Source of the DNA: Sarcocystis neurona
Taxonomy: Eukaryota; Apicomplexa; Conoidasida; Eucoccidiorida; Sarcocystidae
Length of the DNA: 64,000 nucleotides
Direction of reading: 5' to 3'
Assembly: GCA_000727475.1 (NCBI GenBank)
Contig: KL647316.1
Location: 855,717-919,716 of the forward strand
Shown here: in pieces, positions 1-12,100 of the stretch
How positions within the stretch are numbered: the first letter of the stretch is position 1
Layout of the letters: each line of letters opens with the position of its first letter
Translations under genes and position numbers: made by a program
The notes under the pieces: model-generated
The model's database searches: none
What the model saw: the letters and a program-made list of their open reading frames with translations, nothing else
What the model was told of the DNA's origin: nothing

Positions 1-1371
1 CAGCAGCACATACAGCAGCAGCAGCAAGAAGAAGAAGAACAAGTTGGCTTGCCGCTGCTGCCTTCCTCACGTCCCTCTGCTGCTGCTGTCTCCTCGCCTT
101 CGGGCAGCTGCCAACGCGCAGGTATGGGATGTGTGAAGAATGGGACGACGGAGTTGGCAACTGCAGCAGCGACAGCACGTTGGCAGCGCCGACTGCGGCG
201 CTCGTCGGCTGCAGCTGCTGCAGCAGGAGACGCATACGACTGGCAGCACGTGGGACGGCACCTCAGCCTCCTGGTCAATACTTTCAAGCAAATGCAGATG
301 TACCACTCCGCTTTCTTCCATGCGGCCCAGCAGGCTGCGCTGTTGCATGTGGCGCTGCTTTCTTTGCATGACAGCGCTCTGCTGGCTGCTTCTCTGGCTG
401 CAGTGCAGCACGGCTCCCCTGCTTTCTTCTTCTCGCTGGCAGAGTACTGCGTCCTTGCGGCGACGCGCCCCACTGCGACAGCCGCTGCTGCTGCCCAGCG
501 CCTGCTGCTGCAGCAGCCCTCCGACCGAAGACCCAGCAGCAGCAAGCGCAGCAACACCAGCAGCCCGCAGACGAGCCGCGAGGCAGCCGACGCAGTGGCT
601 GCAGCCATCAAAGCGCTGCCTCCTGCTGCCTCGTACCCGCTCTCTCTGCTCTATCCGCTGTATGCGATCGACCGGGCCGTTGCGGACGTGGCTGCTGCTG
701 CCGCCACGTCTTCATCTCCTGCGGCTTCCGCGGCGGCGGAAAAGAAGCAGCAACAGCAGAAAAAAGAAGAGGACACTACGCAGGGGCCGCGCAAGAGAGG
801 GGCAGTCGCAGAAGAACGCCTGCAGCAATTCTTCGTCCGCCTCTGCTTTTCCTGGATGCACCTGCTGCATGCGTTTGCCGCAGTGCAGGCGGAGCACCAA
901 GAGCTGTTCGAAGCTGCTGCGGCTCCTCTGACTTTCTTTCTTAGCGCTGCCGCTGCAGCCGCAGGAGAACCAGCAGCAGATCAACGCTTCGGCCCACTGC
1001 CGGAGCAGCAGAGGCTCCTTGCCGTGCAGCAGCTCCAACGACAGCAGCAACGCGCGTTGCTGCTGCTGCAACAACGGGCGCTAGCTTTCCTCGGCAGGAA
1101 AGCAGCCCGCAGAAGTGCGCCTGCAGGCAGCCGAGCCGTTCTTTCTCCTGGTGCTGTCGCCAGTGCTGCAGCTGCCGCAGCGACGACGGCGCGATGTACA
1201 GTCGTTCCGCTGGAGCAGATTGGAGGAGGAGGAGGAGACAGAGGGCAGGAAGCAGCAGCTAGAGAAGAGGCAGCAGCAGCAAGGTGCGAGGACGTGTTGC
1301 TGCTGCACAGGCGGCTCATGAAAAGCCCAGCACCCCACACGCACTTTCAAGAAACAGACGGGCTGCTCCCA
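1..1371 (+). CDS. Partial exon of a helical-repeat protein, possibly RAP/heptatricopeptide type
   Basis: The frame is open from base 1, so the exon probably starts left of the window. After a Gln/Glu-rich lead it encodes helical blocks such as HLSLLVNTFKQMQMYHSAFF, LHDSALLAASLAAVQHGSPA and WMHLLHAFAAVQAEHQELFE, separated by Ala/Gln/Ser runs. Short helix pairs of the form 'LL-x-A-F-x-x-L-x-x-x-x-x-x-LF' are typical of apicomplexan RAP-domain and heptatricopeptide proteins, which bind organellar RNA. No RAP domain is visible in the window, so the family is inferred from pattern only. A good donor (CAG followed by GTGAAC) lies at 1371/1372, in phase 1; the frame itself stays open to a stop at 1446. 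The gene would converge on the minus-strand GCP6 gene. Alternatives are any ARM/HEAT-like protein or a plain low-complexity coccidian protein. Confidence 0.4.
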
Positions 1372-3633
1372 GGTGAACGAAAAAATGCCTATACTCCACT
1401 CCCGGGAAGAATCATCGCCCGTACCATCGCTGCTTACGCAACGTAAGCCACTGGACACGCGCTGCTGCGGTTCTCTTGCTGCTCCTGGTTCTCCGGCTGC
1501 TTCTGATTCTCCTGCTGCTGCTGATTCTTCTCCTGTTCGTGAATCTCCTTTTGCTGGTGGCTCTCCTGCTGCTCCTGCTCTGCAGCTGGTGATTCTCTTG
1601 CTGCTGCTGGGTCTCCTGGTGCTGTTGTTGAGACGTGCATGCTGCGCCGCTGTGCTGCTTTCATGCTACTACTGCAGCTCGCTCATTCCTGCTGGTGCGG
1701 GACTACCGCTCGCGCTGCGCTGTGAAAATGCTGCTGCGATTTTTTCCTCGACTTCTTCTCAGTCTCTGCTGCCTGTGAAGGACGACGCCTGCAGCGGGGC
1801 TGGTCCTACAACTGCTGCTGCTGCGGCTGCACGCGTGCTGCGGCGTAGAGCCACCGGCAATGCAGCGACTCTTTCTTTGCCTACACATCTACTGCAGTCG
1901 TGTTGCTGTTCTTGGCGTGGCTACCAGAAGCGTTTCTTCCAGCTGCTCTTGCGCTAGGTGCTGTTGCTGACGCGCGCGGTGCATGTGGGAAGAAAGTGCA
2001 GCCCACCGTGCGCGTGCTGCTGCTGCTGCTGGTTGGTGTGTGACTGGCTCATGCAGGTTCAAATTTAAACACGAGCGGCTGCTGGAAGCTGCAGGAGCGA
2101 CGCTTTCCTTCCTCGTCTACTCGGATCATGAGCTCCTGGTAATATCTGCTGTTGCTGCTGCTACTTTTTGCTTTGCTCTGTGTATCCCAGAAGCTTCTGT
2201 GCGATCTGCCACTGCTGCTGCTCTGTGTGTGTGTGTATACATGTGTGGGGCTCGGTATCGCCGTGTACCAGAAGCAACGTACCCATATGCTACTGCTGCT
2301 TCGGCAGGCCTGCTCTGTGTCCCGGGGGGAAGCCTTGTTCAAGTACGCCTGCTTCTGAGTTTCTGCTGCTACGAGACGCGTCTGCGCTGTGTGGCAGCGG
2401 GACACCAGGAAAGAAGATCCCCCCGTTTCTGCTGCTGCTGATGCTGCTGACTGCATGGGCTGCACGGCGAGTGATGACGACTTGTGCAGTAGTACTCCGT
2501 GCCAGTACTTCTATAATTACTTCCACTACTAGCCTTACTACTGTAACTACTCTGCCACGGCGGTGTCTTGTATATTGGTAGCGCCCAGGAAGAGACACGA
2601 ACAGGAACAACGCTATTCCCCGCAATACTTGTACCACTACTACACTGCCACAGCGATGTCATGTACGATACTGGCGCTGAGGAAGAAATATGAGCCAGAT
2701 ACATCGCTATGTCTCTTTATACAAGCAAGCGCGCGTCTACTCAAACTTTTCTCTGTATGTGTGCCTGTATATATACATGCGGGCCTCTAGAGTCTTCACA
2801 AGTACGGGGAGCATGTATACATATATTCATGTGTATATATATATATGCCACATGTAGATATATATATATACATATATGTACGCAGAGAGAGAGCTGCCTG
2901 CATGCACGGGTGTGCGTGTGTATAGCCGTATAGGTGTATATGTGTAGTCAGGTATAGACGTAGATATATACGTGTAGACGGGCTCACCGAGAGACGTTGT
3001 CGTCGGTATAGAAATGCATCGGAATATATACTTGTAGGTCTTCTGTAGTTGCACGCACACCAAAATATATATATGAACATACGTCTACATATGTATACGT
3101 ATATATAAATTTTTGTGCGTGAAGAGGAGCACACAACGCGTGTGCGGGCACCGCGCAGAACTGGCGGGACGGGTCCACGTATCCTTTTGCAAAGTTCTTT
3201 CCACTCTTTGCAGCCTTTCCCCCCCGTTCCCCCCCCTCCCGGCGCTGTCCAGAAGGCGTTTTATCACAGCTGCTCTGTGACTCTTTCGTAGACACCTCCT
3301 CACCTATCACGCGTGCCTATCACTCTGCACGTTCGTTCATGTATGCATACAGAGATACGTGTCTGCATGCAGTGGCTCTGGTATCCATACTGACATACGC
3401 ATTAACTCGACTCTCTGCGTGTGTAGGTCTCTCTTACATTACTGCGTCCATGTTTGCATCTGGGTGAATTGTAGGCTGGAAGCAGGGGGCCTTTCCAACG
3501 TGCCTGTTGGTAGGGACATTGCGCTGGACACTTCACCAGGGAAAGGAGGTGTGTATGTGTATGTGTGTGTACGCGTTTTAGTGCATGTGGTGGGTGAGGC
3601 TGCACGGCGTCTGTGTGTTGCTGCGGCGTACAG
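1372..3633. other. Probable intron sequence: CTG tract then GT/TA microsatellites
   Basis: The first 1.1 kb is CTG-rich and readable in several frames, and 2.7-3.1 kb is TA- and GTAC-rich. No block here resembles a conserved protein. It lies between two exons with the same repeat pattern on the plus strand, so an intron or several introns are the simplest reading. Confidence 0.4.
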
Positions 3634-3729
3634 AGCCTCCAGCGAAGCTTTGCTGCCTTGGAGTACGAAGACCCGCGGCTGCAACAGCTCGCTACTCTTC
3701 GAGGCGCCGCCGTCTTTTCAGGAGTCTGA
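3634..3729 (+). CDS. Candidate downstream exon of the left-edge helical-repeat gene
   Basis: After an acceptor (GCGTACAG) the phase-0 frame reads SLQRSFAALEYEDPRLQQLA and ends with TGA 32 codons later. 'FAALEYEDPRL' is very like the repeat helices of coccidian RAP/heptatricopeptide proteins, which supports extending the left-edge gene this far. The upstream exon appears to end in phase 1, so at least one more exon would lie between them. A second plus frame through the same bases runs into a better donor (CAAG followed by GTGAAT) at about 3734 but gives a less repeat-like peptide. The choice between the two is not settled. Confidence 0.3.
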   Translation, partial: SLQRSFAALEYEDPRLQQLATLRGAAVFSGV

Positions 3730-6190
3730 ACAAGGTGAATGTTGTTAACAATGTCAAACAACGTCTCGGTTGAGCAAAGTTCGGATGGTGCTGCTGCGTC
3801 TGAACGGCTCGAGGCGTTGCGCGGTCTTTCCACTGCTGCTGCTGTTCTCGCAATGTCTCCGCCTTTGTCACTTGACGCACGCGAGGACACGTTTTTATTG
3901 GGTGCTTTGTGCTTGCCTACAGATACGTCTACGGTTTCGACGTATTTTTTTCGTCAGTAATCTGACATATTTCTGTAGACAAATACATGTGTGAACGTTG
4001 GTGGATCGAGAACCAAGTCGTGCTGCTGCATGACACTCCTGCGGTCAAGGTTAAGACAGCTGACGCAGAGAAGCCTTCTTGGGACACTGCATACACTGCG
4101 GATCGTTGTTCAGGGCTTCTGCATCTCGTCAAAACAACTGTCCAGCGGAAACACCCGCAACAGAACAAGCAGCAGCTCTTCTGAAGAAAACAGATTCCTT
4201 GCTACGTTTCTCTTCACGTGATTCGTCCGGTCAGTCTCGTACTTCAATCGTATGCTCAGGGCAAAATCTTTCTTTGGTATGGAACGTTGCTTGCTTTCTC
4301 GCATGCGATTATAAAAGGTCCAGGCGTCATGCGCGAATGTCTTCGTGGAAGAATTTCTGCGTGCATGTGACGGAGGCGACGTGCGAGCAGCAAGGCCCTG
4401 CGCTGCAGCGGCTCACGCCGGCATGGCAGCTGCCTCTCCCTGCTGCCGCAGGTCTACATACGAGTGATTATGGCACTCGCTTGCAGTAACGGACGTGACA
4501 GAAAAACTGGAAACGCTGCCCTCCCACAAGGCGTTCGTAGCCGGTGTATGCACACGTCTTTAGTGCGTAGCAGCTGAACACACATATCAAAGAGAATTGA
4601 AATACAGAAGTATTTCAACTCTGTATATATACAGCCGATAGAGGCGCAACAGGATGTACACCCCAGCTATTGCACTCATTAAAGTGCCACATAAAACAAA
4701 AAGAGTTGTAAGTACTTTTGCGCCGCCGTGAATTTACCGCTCGCTCCCCTTTCAAAGTGCCGCATGTATATGTGGCAGCCATGTGCGTATCAAGCAGCCG
4801 GCGTCGCGTCGTTCCAGTTTGTGCCCAATACATACACCAAATTCACACATACTGTGAAGCTGCAGTAGCTGCTGTTGAACTGAGGCGCTGCACACCGCAG
4901 TAACAACGCACTAGCAGCATACTGCCGGAGGCACACAGGACATGCACGCCTCGGCTGCGCCACCATTTATAAGCTTCTCAGCAGTTGCGTAGATTTTCTC
5001 AGAGCAACCAAGCAGTTGCTAGTTCGAAGCAAGCAGCCGTAGCAGCAGCATCCGAAAGCTGTAAGTGCTGAGCAGCTCAGAGCGCCCTCACACGGAGAAA
5101 CAATACGCCGACGCCTTCTATTTACTGCAGCAAAAGTGCCCGAGTTCTCTCTCGACAGCGGAAGCTTTACAAGGTAGCTGCGTGCAACTAGGACGGAAAG
5201 TGTGTGATGCAGCAGCACAGGCAGTGCCGCGCCAACACAGCAGTCGCGTGGGCACTGCGGCAGCAGAACTGATGTCGCCATAGCAGCAAGCCCCCCTCTA
5301 CAAACGCAGAGGGAGGGCGGCCGCCGGTCCTGCAGCGGCGACAAACGTCCTTCTTCACCGGGCGCATGCGCGCCCGCAGGGACAGCAGCAAAAAGGAAAC
5401 GCATCTTCCTGATGAACCCGTACCGTAGACGTCATCATGTCGGTTCAAGCAGCTACGGCGGCGTGTCTTCACTAGCGTAGCCCTACGAGGTACATACGTA
5501 GTTCACCTGCACACACGCTGTCGTAATAGGTATGTGCAGACGCAGACACGCATGTGCACCCACGTATATACTGATATGCGTACCTGTAGCTGTGTCAGCT
5601 GGCTAGCACGCACCCGTAATCTAGATAAACTAATACGCAGATGGATGTGGAGAGAGATAAAGACCGACAGAGGGGTAGCTCTACAGAAAGATTTGAAGAG
5701 ACAGAAGACCGCTACGGGTGTGTGTTTGTATGCATTGGTGGAAATAGTATATTTGTATATACGAAATACGCCTATGCAAGTCAGCTCTCTATTGACATTC
5801 ACCTGCGTATGCCGGGTGTAAGTGCCGGAAGGTCCCTCTGTCCCCCCTCCATACTGGCTACACAAGAGAAATGTGTAGGCACGCAGAGAGACAGAGAAAG
5901 GTATGTGTTTGCAGTGGCAGACGTTCCTCGTCTAAGCATATGGATGTATATATACGGTCACGCCGCAGGTGAGTATAGTCCAGGCATGATGGCTTCGCCT
6001 GGCAGCAGCAGCGGCAGCACTTCTCCGCTGCAGCCGCCCCATCACCTGTCTCCTCACGAAGCGTCACGCTCCTATGCAGAACGGCAGGCACGGCTTCTCT
6101 TCTAGTGGGGCAAGCATGCCCTGTGTGTGTCTGTCTTTTCTTTCTTTTGACCTTCGTCTTCTTCTTCTTTGCCTCTCCTTCACCTCTTCT
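3730..6190. other. No gene assigned between convergent genes
   Basis: Several short frames are open (for example plus 4079-4489 and plus 5065-5283, the latter with a helical stretch around CVQLGRKVCDAAAQAV). They may be 3' exons of the left-edge gene, but none has a recognisable family signature together with consistent splice sites. Bases 5480-5960 are TA/GTAC-rich. Confidence 0.3.
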
Positions 6191-9100
6191 TCACGGTGAG
6201 AAGGAAGCGCACGCGGAAGCAGCAGCAACATTTCTGAGGTAGTACCGATTAAAATCAAGCATGGAAAGCAGCAGTCGTAATCCTTGCGATATTTCTTCAC
6301 ATACATCTAATCGCGCCGAGGGGTCTCCCCCGGCAGCGTCGCAGCAGCAACATTCGTCTTCCTGCAATGCTGCTGCTTCTTCTTCCACTGCAGCTGGTCT
6401 TGCCGCTGCTGCAACAGCGTTTCTAGGGGTCCCCCCTTTACGAGCGGGTGCTGCTGCTGGTTCGTGTGGGATGCTGCTGCTCTTGCAGCAAACGCGGCAG
6501 ATGGGCGACGCGCCAGCCACTGCTGTGGAAGAGATGGAGGAGGAGGAGGAGGAGCAGCACTCTGCAGCAATGCACGCGAAGGCCTCTGTCCCCACGGAAG
6601 CAGCTGCTGCCGTCGCGCAGTTCTCTTTGCTGCTGATGCCGCTGCTGCGGCCCTCCAGAGATGCAGCAGGCGAAGAGTACACAGCAGCACGAACCAGCGC
6701 GACAAACGCCAAAGCGGTGCAGCGCACGTTGAACTGCAAGGCTGTCCACAGCAGCAGCAGCAGCAACAGGAGCAGCACAGCCGCAAGGCAAGGATACGAC
6801 TAGCTGCAGCAGCAGCAGCAGTAGCAAAGCCGCTCGACCACGTACCGTTAGCACTACTAGCAGGTCGATGCGGGGTCACGGCAAGGATAACGTTAGCAGC
6901 GTCTTCGTAACAGCAGCAGCTGCAGCAGGAGGGGGAGCACCAGCCGTACCAGACCGACGGTCGGGGGAGAAAGGCAAACAGGGTGGCAGGAAGGAACTCT
7001 CCAGAAGCAGCAGGCAAAACAACAGCAACCCCATGCAGCAGCGGCAGCTGCAGCGACTGCTACGACAGCAGCAGCGGCGGGAACCGCGGCAGCGAGAGCA
7101 GAAGAGGCGAGGCAAAGCGATAATTATCAGCGGCAGAGGAAGCAGAAGCAACAAGCGATGCAGTGCTTTAGAAGCCGCTCGAGCGACAGCAACATGGCAG
7201 CGTAGGGACGCAGGAGTGGCACCAGCAAGAGAGAGAGTGAGCGACAACGGCAGCACAGCAGAAGCAGATGCAGCAACGTCACGAACGAACCACAAAATCA
7301 GCCGGGGACGCAGTTAGGAAGGCGTGTCAGCCTGCACGTGTCTATACTTCCATATTACTAACAAATATACGTATATATACACATATATATATATATATAC
7401 ACATATATATACCTATACATATATATATATATAGATGTACATATACACGTATGCCTACACACATATACATATATGTATATATATATATATGTGTATACTG
7501 TCACATACCTGCCGCCATCGTATGCAAGAGTGTATGTATTTGTAGTTCGTCCCCGATTATTATATGCGTTTGTGTGTCTCTATGGATTTATAAATCTCTG
7601 TGTATTCAGACATTTCTATGTGCATACAGGCATGCATGATGCATGCAGGCATCCTATCGGCACCGGCACTGCTCTCCGCGCAGCACCACCTGCAGAGCGC
7701 GTGCTCTCTTTCCCCGACGTCCACACAACGGCAGAAAGACAGAAAAAAGGACGCGAGAAGAACTCTTTCACATTAAGCAGCTAACACGTCTTCTTCTGTT
7801 TCTTCACGGTCTACAAGTGTGTCTGACCTTCTACGCTGTGGAGGCAATCGCGCAGCTGCAGCAGTGCCCCACGTCCCGGGGAAGCTGGGCAGACAGCAGC
7901 AGCAGCAGCGGCAGAGTCGGCAGGACGAGCAGGTGTGGTGCAGAGCAGCCCAGCGTGCTGTTGGTCGGTTCCCAGCCGGCTATGTTGTTCCTGGTGGCTT
8001 TGCAGCTGCTGTTGCTGCTGCTTCGTCCCGCTGCTGGCCAGGCGTTCACGTTGGTCCTGCTGCGGCTTGTTGTACAAGTGTGCGTCAAGACGCTGCAGCA
8101 GCAGCAGGCCAGGACCGTCGCCTATGTGCGGAAGCCGCAGTGCCGCAGCCGCAACCCGAAGAATCTGCTGCAGCTGCAATGCAGCCCGCAGCAGTGTGAT
8201 CACATGGGGAGCTGCAGCAGCATTTAGCTGGTAAGACAGAGCGGTTGCTGCTGCAGCTGCTGCATTTCCTGCTCCCTCCCTCGCCCGTGTGGCGGCAGAA
8301 AGACACGACCAGGGCAAGAAGTCCACATCGTCTGTCGTATCGAGAGCCTCTGCAGTCAGGCCCGGAGCTGCACCGTCAACTCTACCTCTATCCTTTCCTC
8401 CCCCCGTTGCCGGTGCTGAGCCACGTGCTGCTCTCCGGCGGCCTCTCTGTTCACCGTCTGCTGCTGCGGGTCTTCTTCCACCTGCTGCCTCTCTTCCCGT
8501 TCTACTCACTGCTGCTGAGGCTGCTCCCGCTGCTGCAGTGCTGCGAGGGAGGGTGGTTTGTGCTGCTGCCGCAGCTCTGCTGCAGTCCTCCGCGGACGTC
8601 TGCGTGCGTAGCGGAGGCGCCGAGACGGCATCGGCCGCAGATGCAGCATCCAGGGCGGCCGCAGCTGCTGCAGCTCGATCGGCAGCAGCAGCAGCAGCAC
8701 GCGCGTCGAGAGGTACCAGGAGTAACGCAACAAGGAAGTATGCATGCAGCGCATGTGCAGCAGCCATTTTAGGCAGAGAGCAGCAGAACAGCAGGAACCC
8801 AAAAAGACGCCGAGAAGCGAAGCTGCTGACACTGCAGCAGCTCGCGACGTGTCTGCGAAGACACTGCAGGAGATGCAGCAGCTCTCCCCTGAGCAGCACC
8901 ACTGCTGCGCAGAACCGTCGCAACAGCATCAGCCCCTTGCAGACAGCAGCTCCCACGCCTGCTCCGCTCCTCCTCCCGCTGCTGCTACCGCTGTTGCTGT
9001 TCTTCAAAGCACCGCTGTCGGTTGCAGTCTCACGTGACGCTGCCGCTGCAGCAGCAGCACCCTCTGCCGGCGTCCTTTCCTGCAGCGGCGGCAGCAGCGT

Positions 9101-12100
9101 GCACTTGTGGTGTCTCGTCCGCGCTGCGCCTCCCCACAGGTCGTCTTCCTCCTCCTCCTCTGCGGCTGCTGCCTCTGCGGCTGCAGCAACTGCTGCTTCC
9201 GCTGCAGCAGCAGGATGTCGCCGTTGACGACGCAGCAACGGTCCTGCGCGTGTAGAAGAATCCCTAGTGGAAACCCACGCGCGACTGTCTCGTTGCGTAC
9301 TACGACCGCATGCCGCTCCTCCTGATGCTGCGGCGCCTGGTGCTGTGGCCTCTGTTCCTCGAGCTGCTGTCGCTGCTGAGGGGGCTGCTGCTGCAGTTGT
9401 TTGTCTGTAGCAGCTGAGGAAAAACGGGAAGCAGCGCGGCAACTCCCAGAGCACTGCCTCTGCTCGCTGCAGCTCGAGAAGAAACGCGAACACAGCAGAG
9501 TAGCAGGCCATCGTCTCCGCATGCAACAGCAAACTGCGCCACCTGCTCCACAAAGCAGCACCACCTGCTGCTGCAGCAGCAGTAGCGTCTGCAGCAGCAG
9601 CAGCTAGATTCCCATCAGCAGCAACACCTTGCGACGACAAACTTCCGAGCGACGTGCAGACCGAAGTCTGATGCACCTGTTGGAGTTTAAGCAGAGAAAC
9701 CAGCAGCAGCAGAGGGGACACCAGCAGCAGAATACACAGCAGCGGAAAAGATAGAACGATGCCAGAGCAACAGTAGAAGCAGGAGCAGCAGAAAGCACAG
9801 CAGCAGCCGTTGAAATGGCAGCATCAAATCAGCAGCAGCAGCAGGTGACGCAGCAGCAAGAAGGGAGAGCAATTCTACATGCAAACCCAGAGTGCACCGC
9901 GGAGAGGCACGGCATGGGTGCAGCAGCAAATGGAGAAGCAGCAGCAAAGCACCTTGGAGTGCAGCGCAAGACAACGGAAAAACAGCTGCAGCGGCAGCAG
10001 CTGCTGTAAGCCCAGCAGCAGCAGCAGAACGCAGCCCACAGCAGTAGCAACGAGCACGGGAAGCAGCAATAGCAGGAGGCGCCTGCACCCCAGCAGCAGC
10101 ACCGGAGGCACCGTAGCAGCAGCAGCAGATAGAAACGCCGCCAGCAGCAGCAAAAGCAAGAACCAACAATGCTGCAGCAGCAGCGGCGGACGGCGGGGCA
10201 CCCGCAGCAGCAGTAGCTGAAGGATCTGCGTCCCCGGCAGCAACCGGTGATAACAGCACAGCCGCTTGATGAACAGCGGCGCGCGGTGAAATCACAGCAG
10301 CAGCAACAGGTGGCAGCGCAGCAGAAGTAGCCCCAGGTGCTGCTACACGTGCTCTACCGGCTCCGCTTGCACAGAAGCAGCAGTAGGAGCAGTCGGCGAG
10401 AGCGCAGAAAACACAGCAACAGCAGAAGCAATTGCTGTCGTCGCTACTCCGCCTGCAGAGAAGCAGCAGCAGGAGCAGCCGACCAAAGCGCAGAAAACAC
10501 AGCGACAGCATTAGCAAGTGTCGTCGTTGCAATTGTAGCAGCAGCAGGGGAGAAGGAGTGCAGAGGAGCAGCAGCAGCTCTGTGGCAGCCGCAGACTTCA
10601 GCGCGCAGCAGTGACAGCCGGAGTGCGACAGCACCAGCAGCAAATAGGAGAAAACGTGAGCAGCAAGTGCTGGCGAGCTACCCAGCAGCAGAGAGTCAAA
10701 GCAGCCTGTCTCAAGGTGCCAGTAGCGCCGCAACATTCTCGGCAGTCACACGAGCAGCAGCAGAGCTGCAATTGGCAAGTTGAGAATATCGGCGGAACAG
10801 CGGTCGCCATCGCAGCAGGCAGGGTGACGGGAGCAACAGCAACACCTGCTGCAGCGGTCTGCTGCGTCACACGAGAAGGTGAACCTACCTGCGCCGGCAC
10901 TACTGCAGCAGCGCAGCACCCCGCAGCACTAGCAGCGGCTACAGCAGCAGCAGCGACAGCAGCAGCACCAACAGCAGGAGCACCGGCAGTTGCAGCAACG
11001 ATGGCGGCATCACAAAAATCAGCAACACCCCCGCAGCAACCGCACCACGGGTGTCAGCAATATCAGGAGCAGCGACAGCAGCTGAAAGAGCACCCCACAG
11101 ACGGCAAATCAGCAGCAGGAGCAGCACCAGCAGCAACCCAGACAGCAAGAGAGTGACCCTGGCACGTTTTCTCTCCCGCAGGTGCAACAAATGCATAGAG
11201 CAACACAGAGATCGCGCCCATGCTACTCGTGGTGTGACCCTGCACCGCACGTTTACAGTCGCTTGCTGTTTTCTCGTTGCGGTCCCCCTTCCGCGCCCGC
11301 GCCGCTCTCCTGGGGCTGTTGCTGCTGCTACTGCTGCACGGCTCGCTGCGACTGTCAAGACTCGCCACTGCCCTGCTGCTGCGGCGAACACTGCCGCTGC
11401 TGCTGCTCCTCCTGGCGCTGCCGGACCAGCAGCAGCCTGTCTACGCCAGCACGCGCACGTGTTCCAACGGCAGGCTTCGTAGACGGTGCTGCTGCTACAG
11501 CTGCGTGCGGTGCTGCAGTCTCTGCTGCTGGAATAAAATCTCACCGTCAAATATGCGAAGGCGAGGCGAGTACTTGAGCTCCTCTGCTGCTCCAGGGGCG
11601 TGTCCGGTATCCTCGGCTGCAGCTGCTGGCGTCTATCCACATGCTGCGGCTGCTGTTGCTCTGCAAGCATGCAGGAACTGCCGAAGGAAGCGGGGGGGTG
11701 CAGCACAACATTTTCAATAGTGAGTTTGAGCGTCAGAGAGCGAGCCGATTCTTCTAATCTCTCACGAGAAAAGAAAGGACAACAAAAAGCGTCAGGTACC
11801 CCTGCGTCTGGTCCAGCTGCCGCTGCTTTTCCTCTTCTTCGTCTTCCCTCTCTGCTCCTGCTGATGCGACTGCTGCTACTGCTCTTGCGGCTGTCACGGC
11901 TGCTGTCGACGCTGGAGGAGCAGCTATCACTCCAGCAGCTGTTCGTCTCTTCTTCCTGTTCCTTTTCCTGCTCCTGCTGCTGCGTGTATCCTTGCTGCTG
12001 GAGCTGGCGCGCGTGACGGAGCAGCAGCGGCCGCAAGGTCTCGAGCAGCATCTTCTGTAGCGCCGGGGCAGCAGCAGCAGCTCGCCGACTCATCCTTCCC

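Noticed and set aside
9687..10736. 349-codon minus-strand Leu/Ala/Cys frame
   Set aside because: Pure CTG translation within a probable GCP6 intron; no conserved block.
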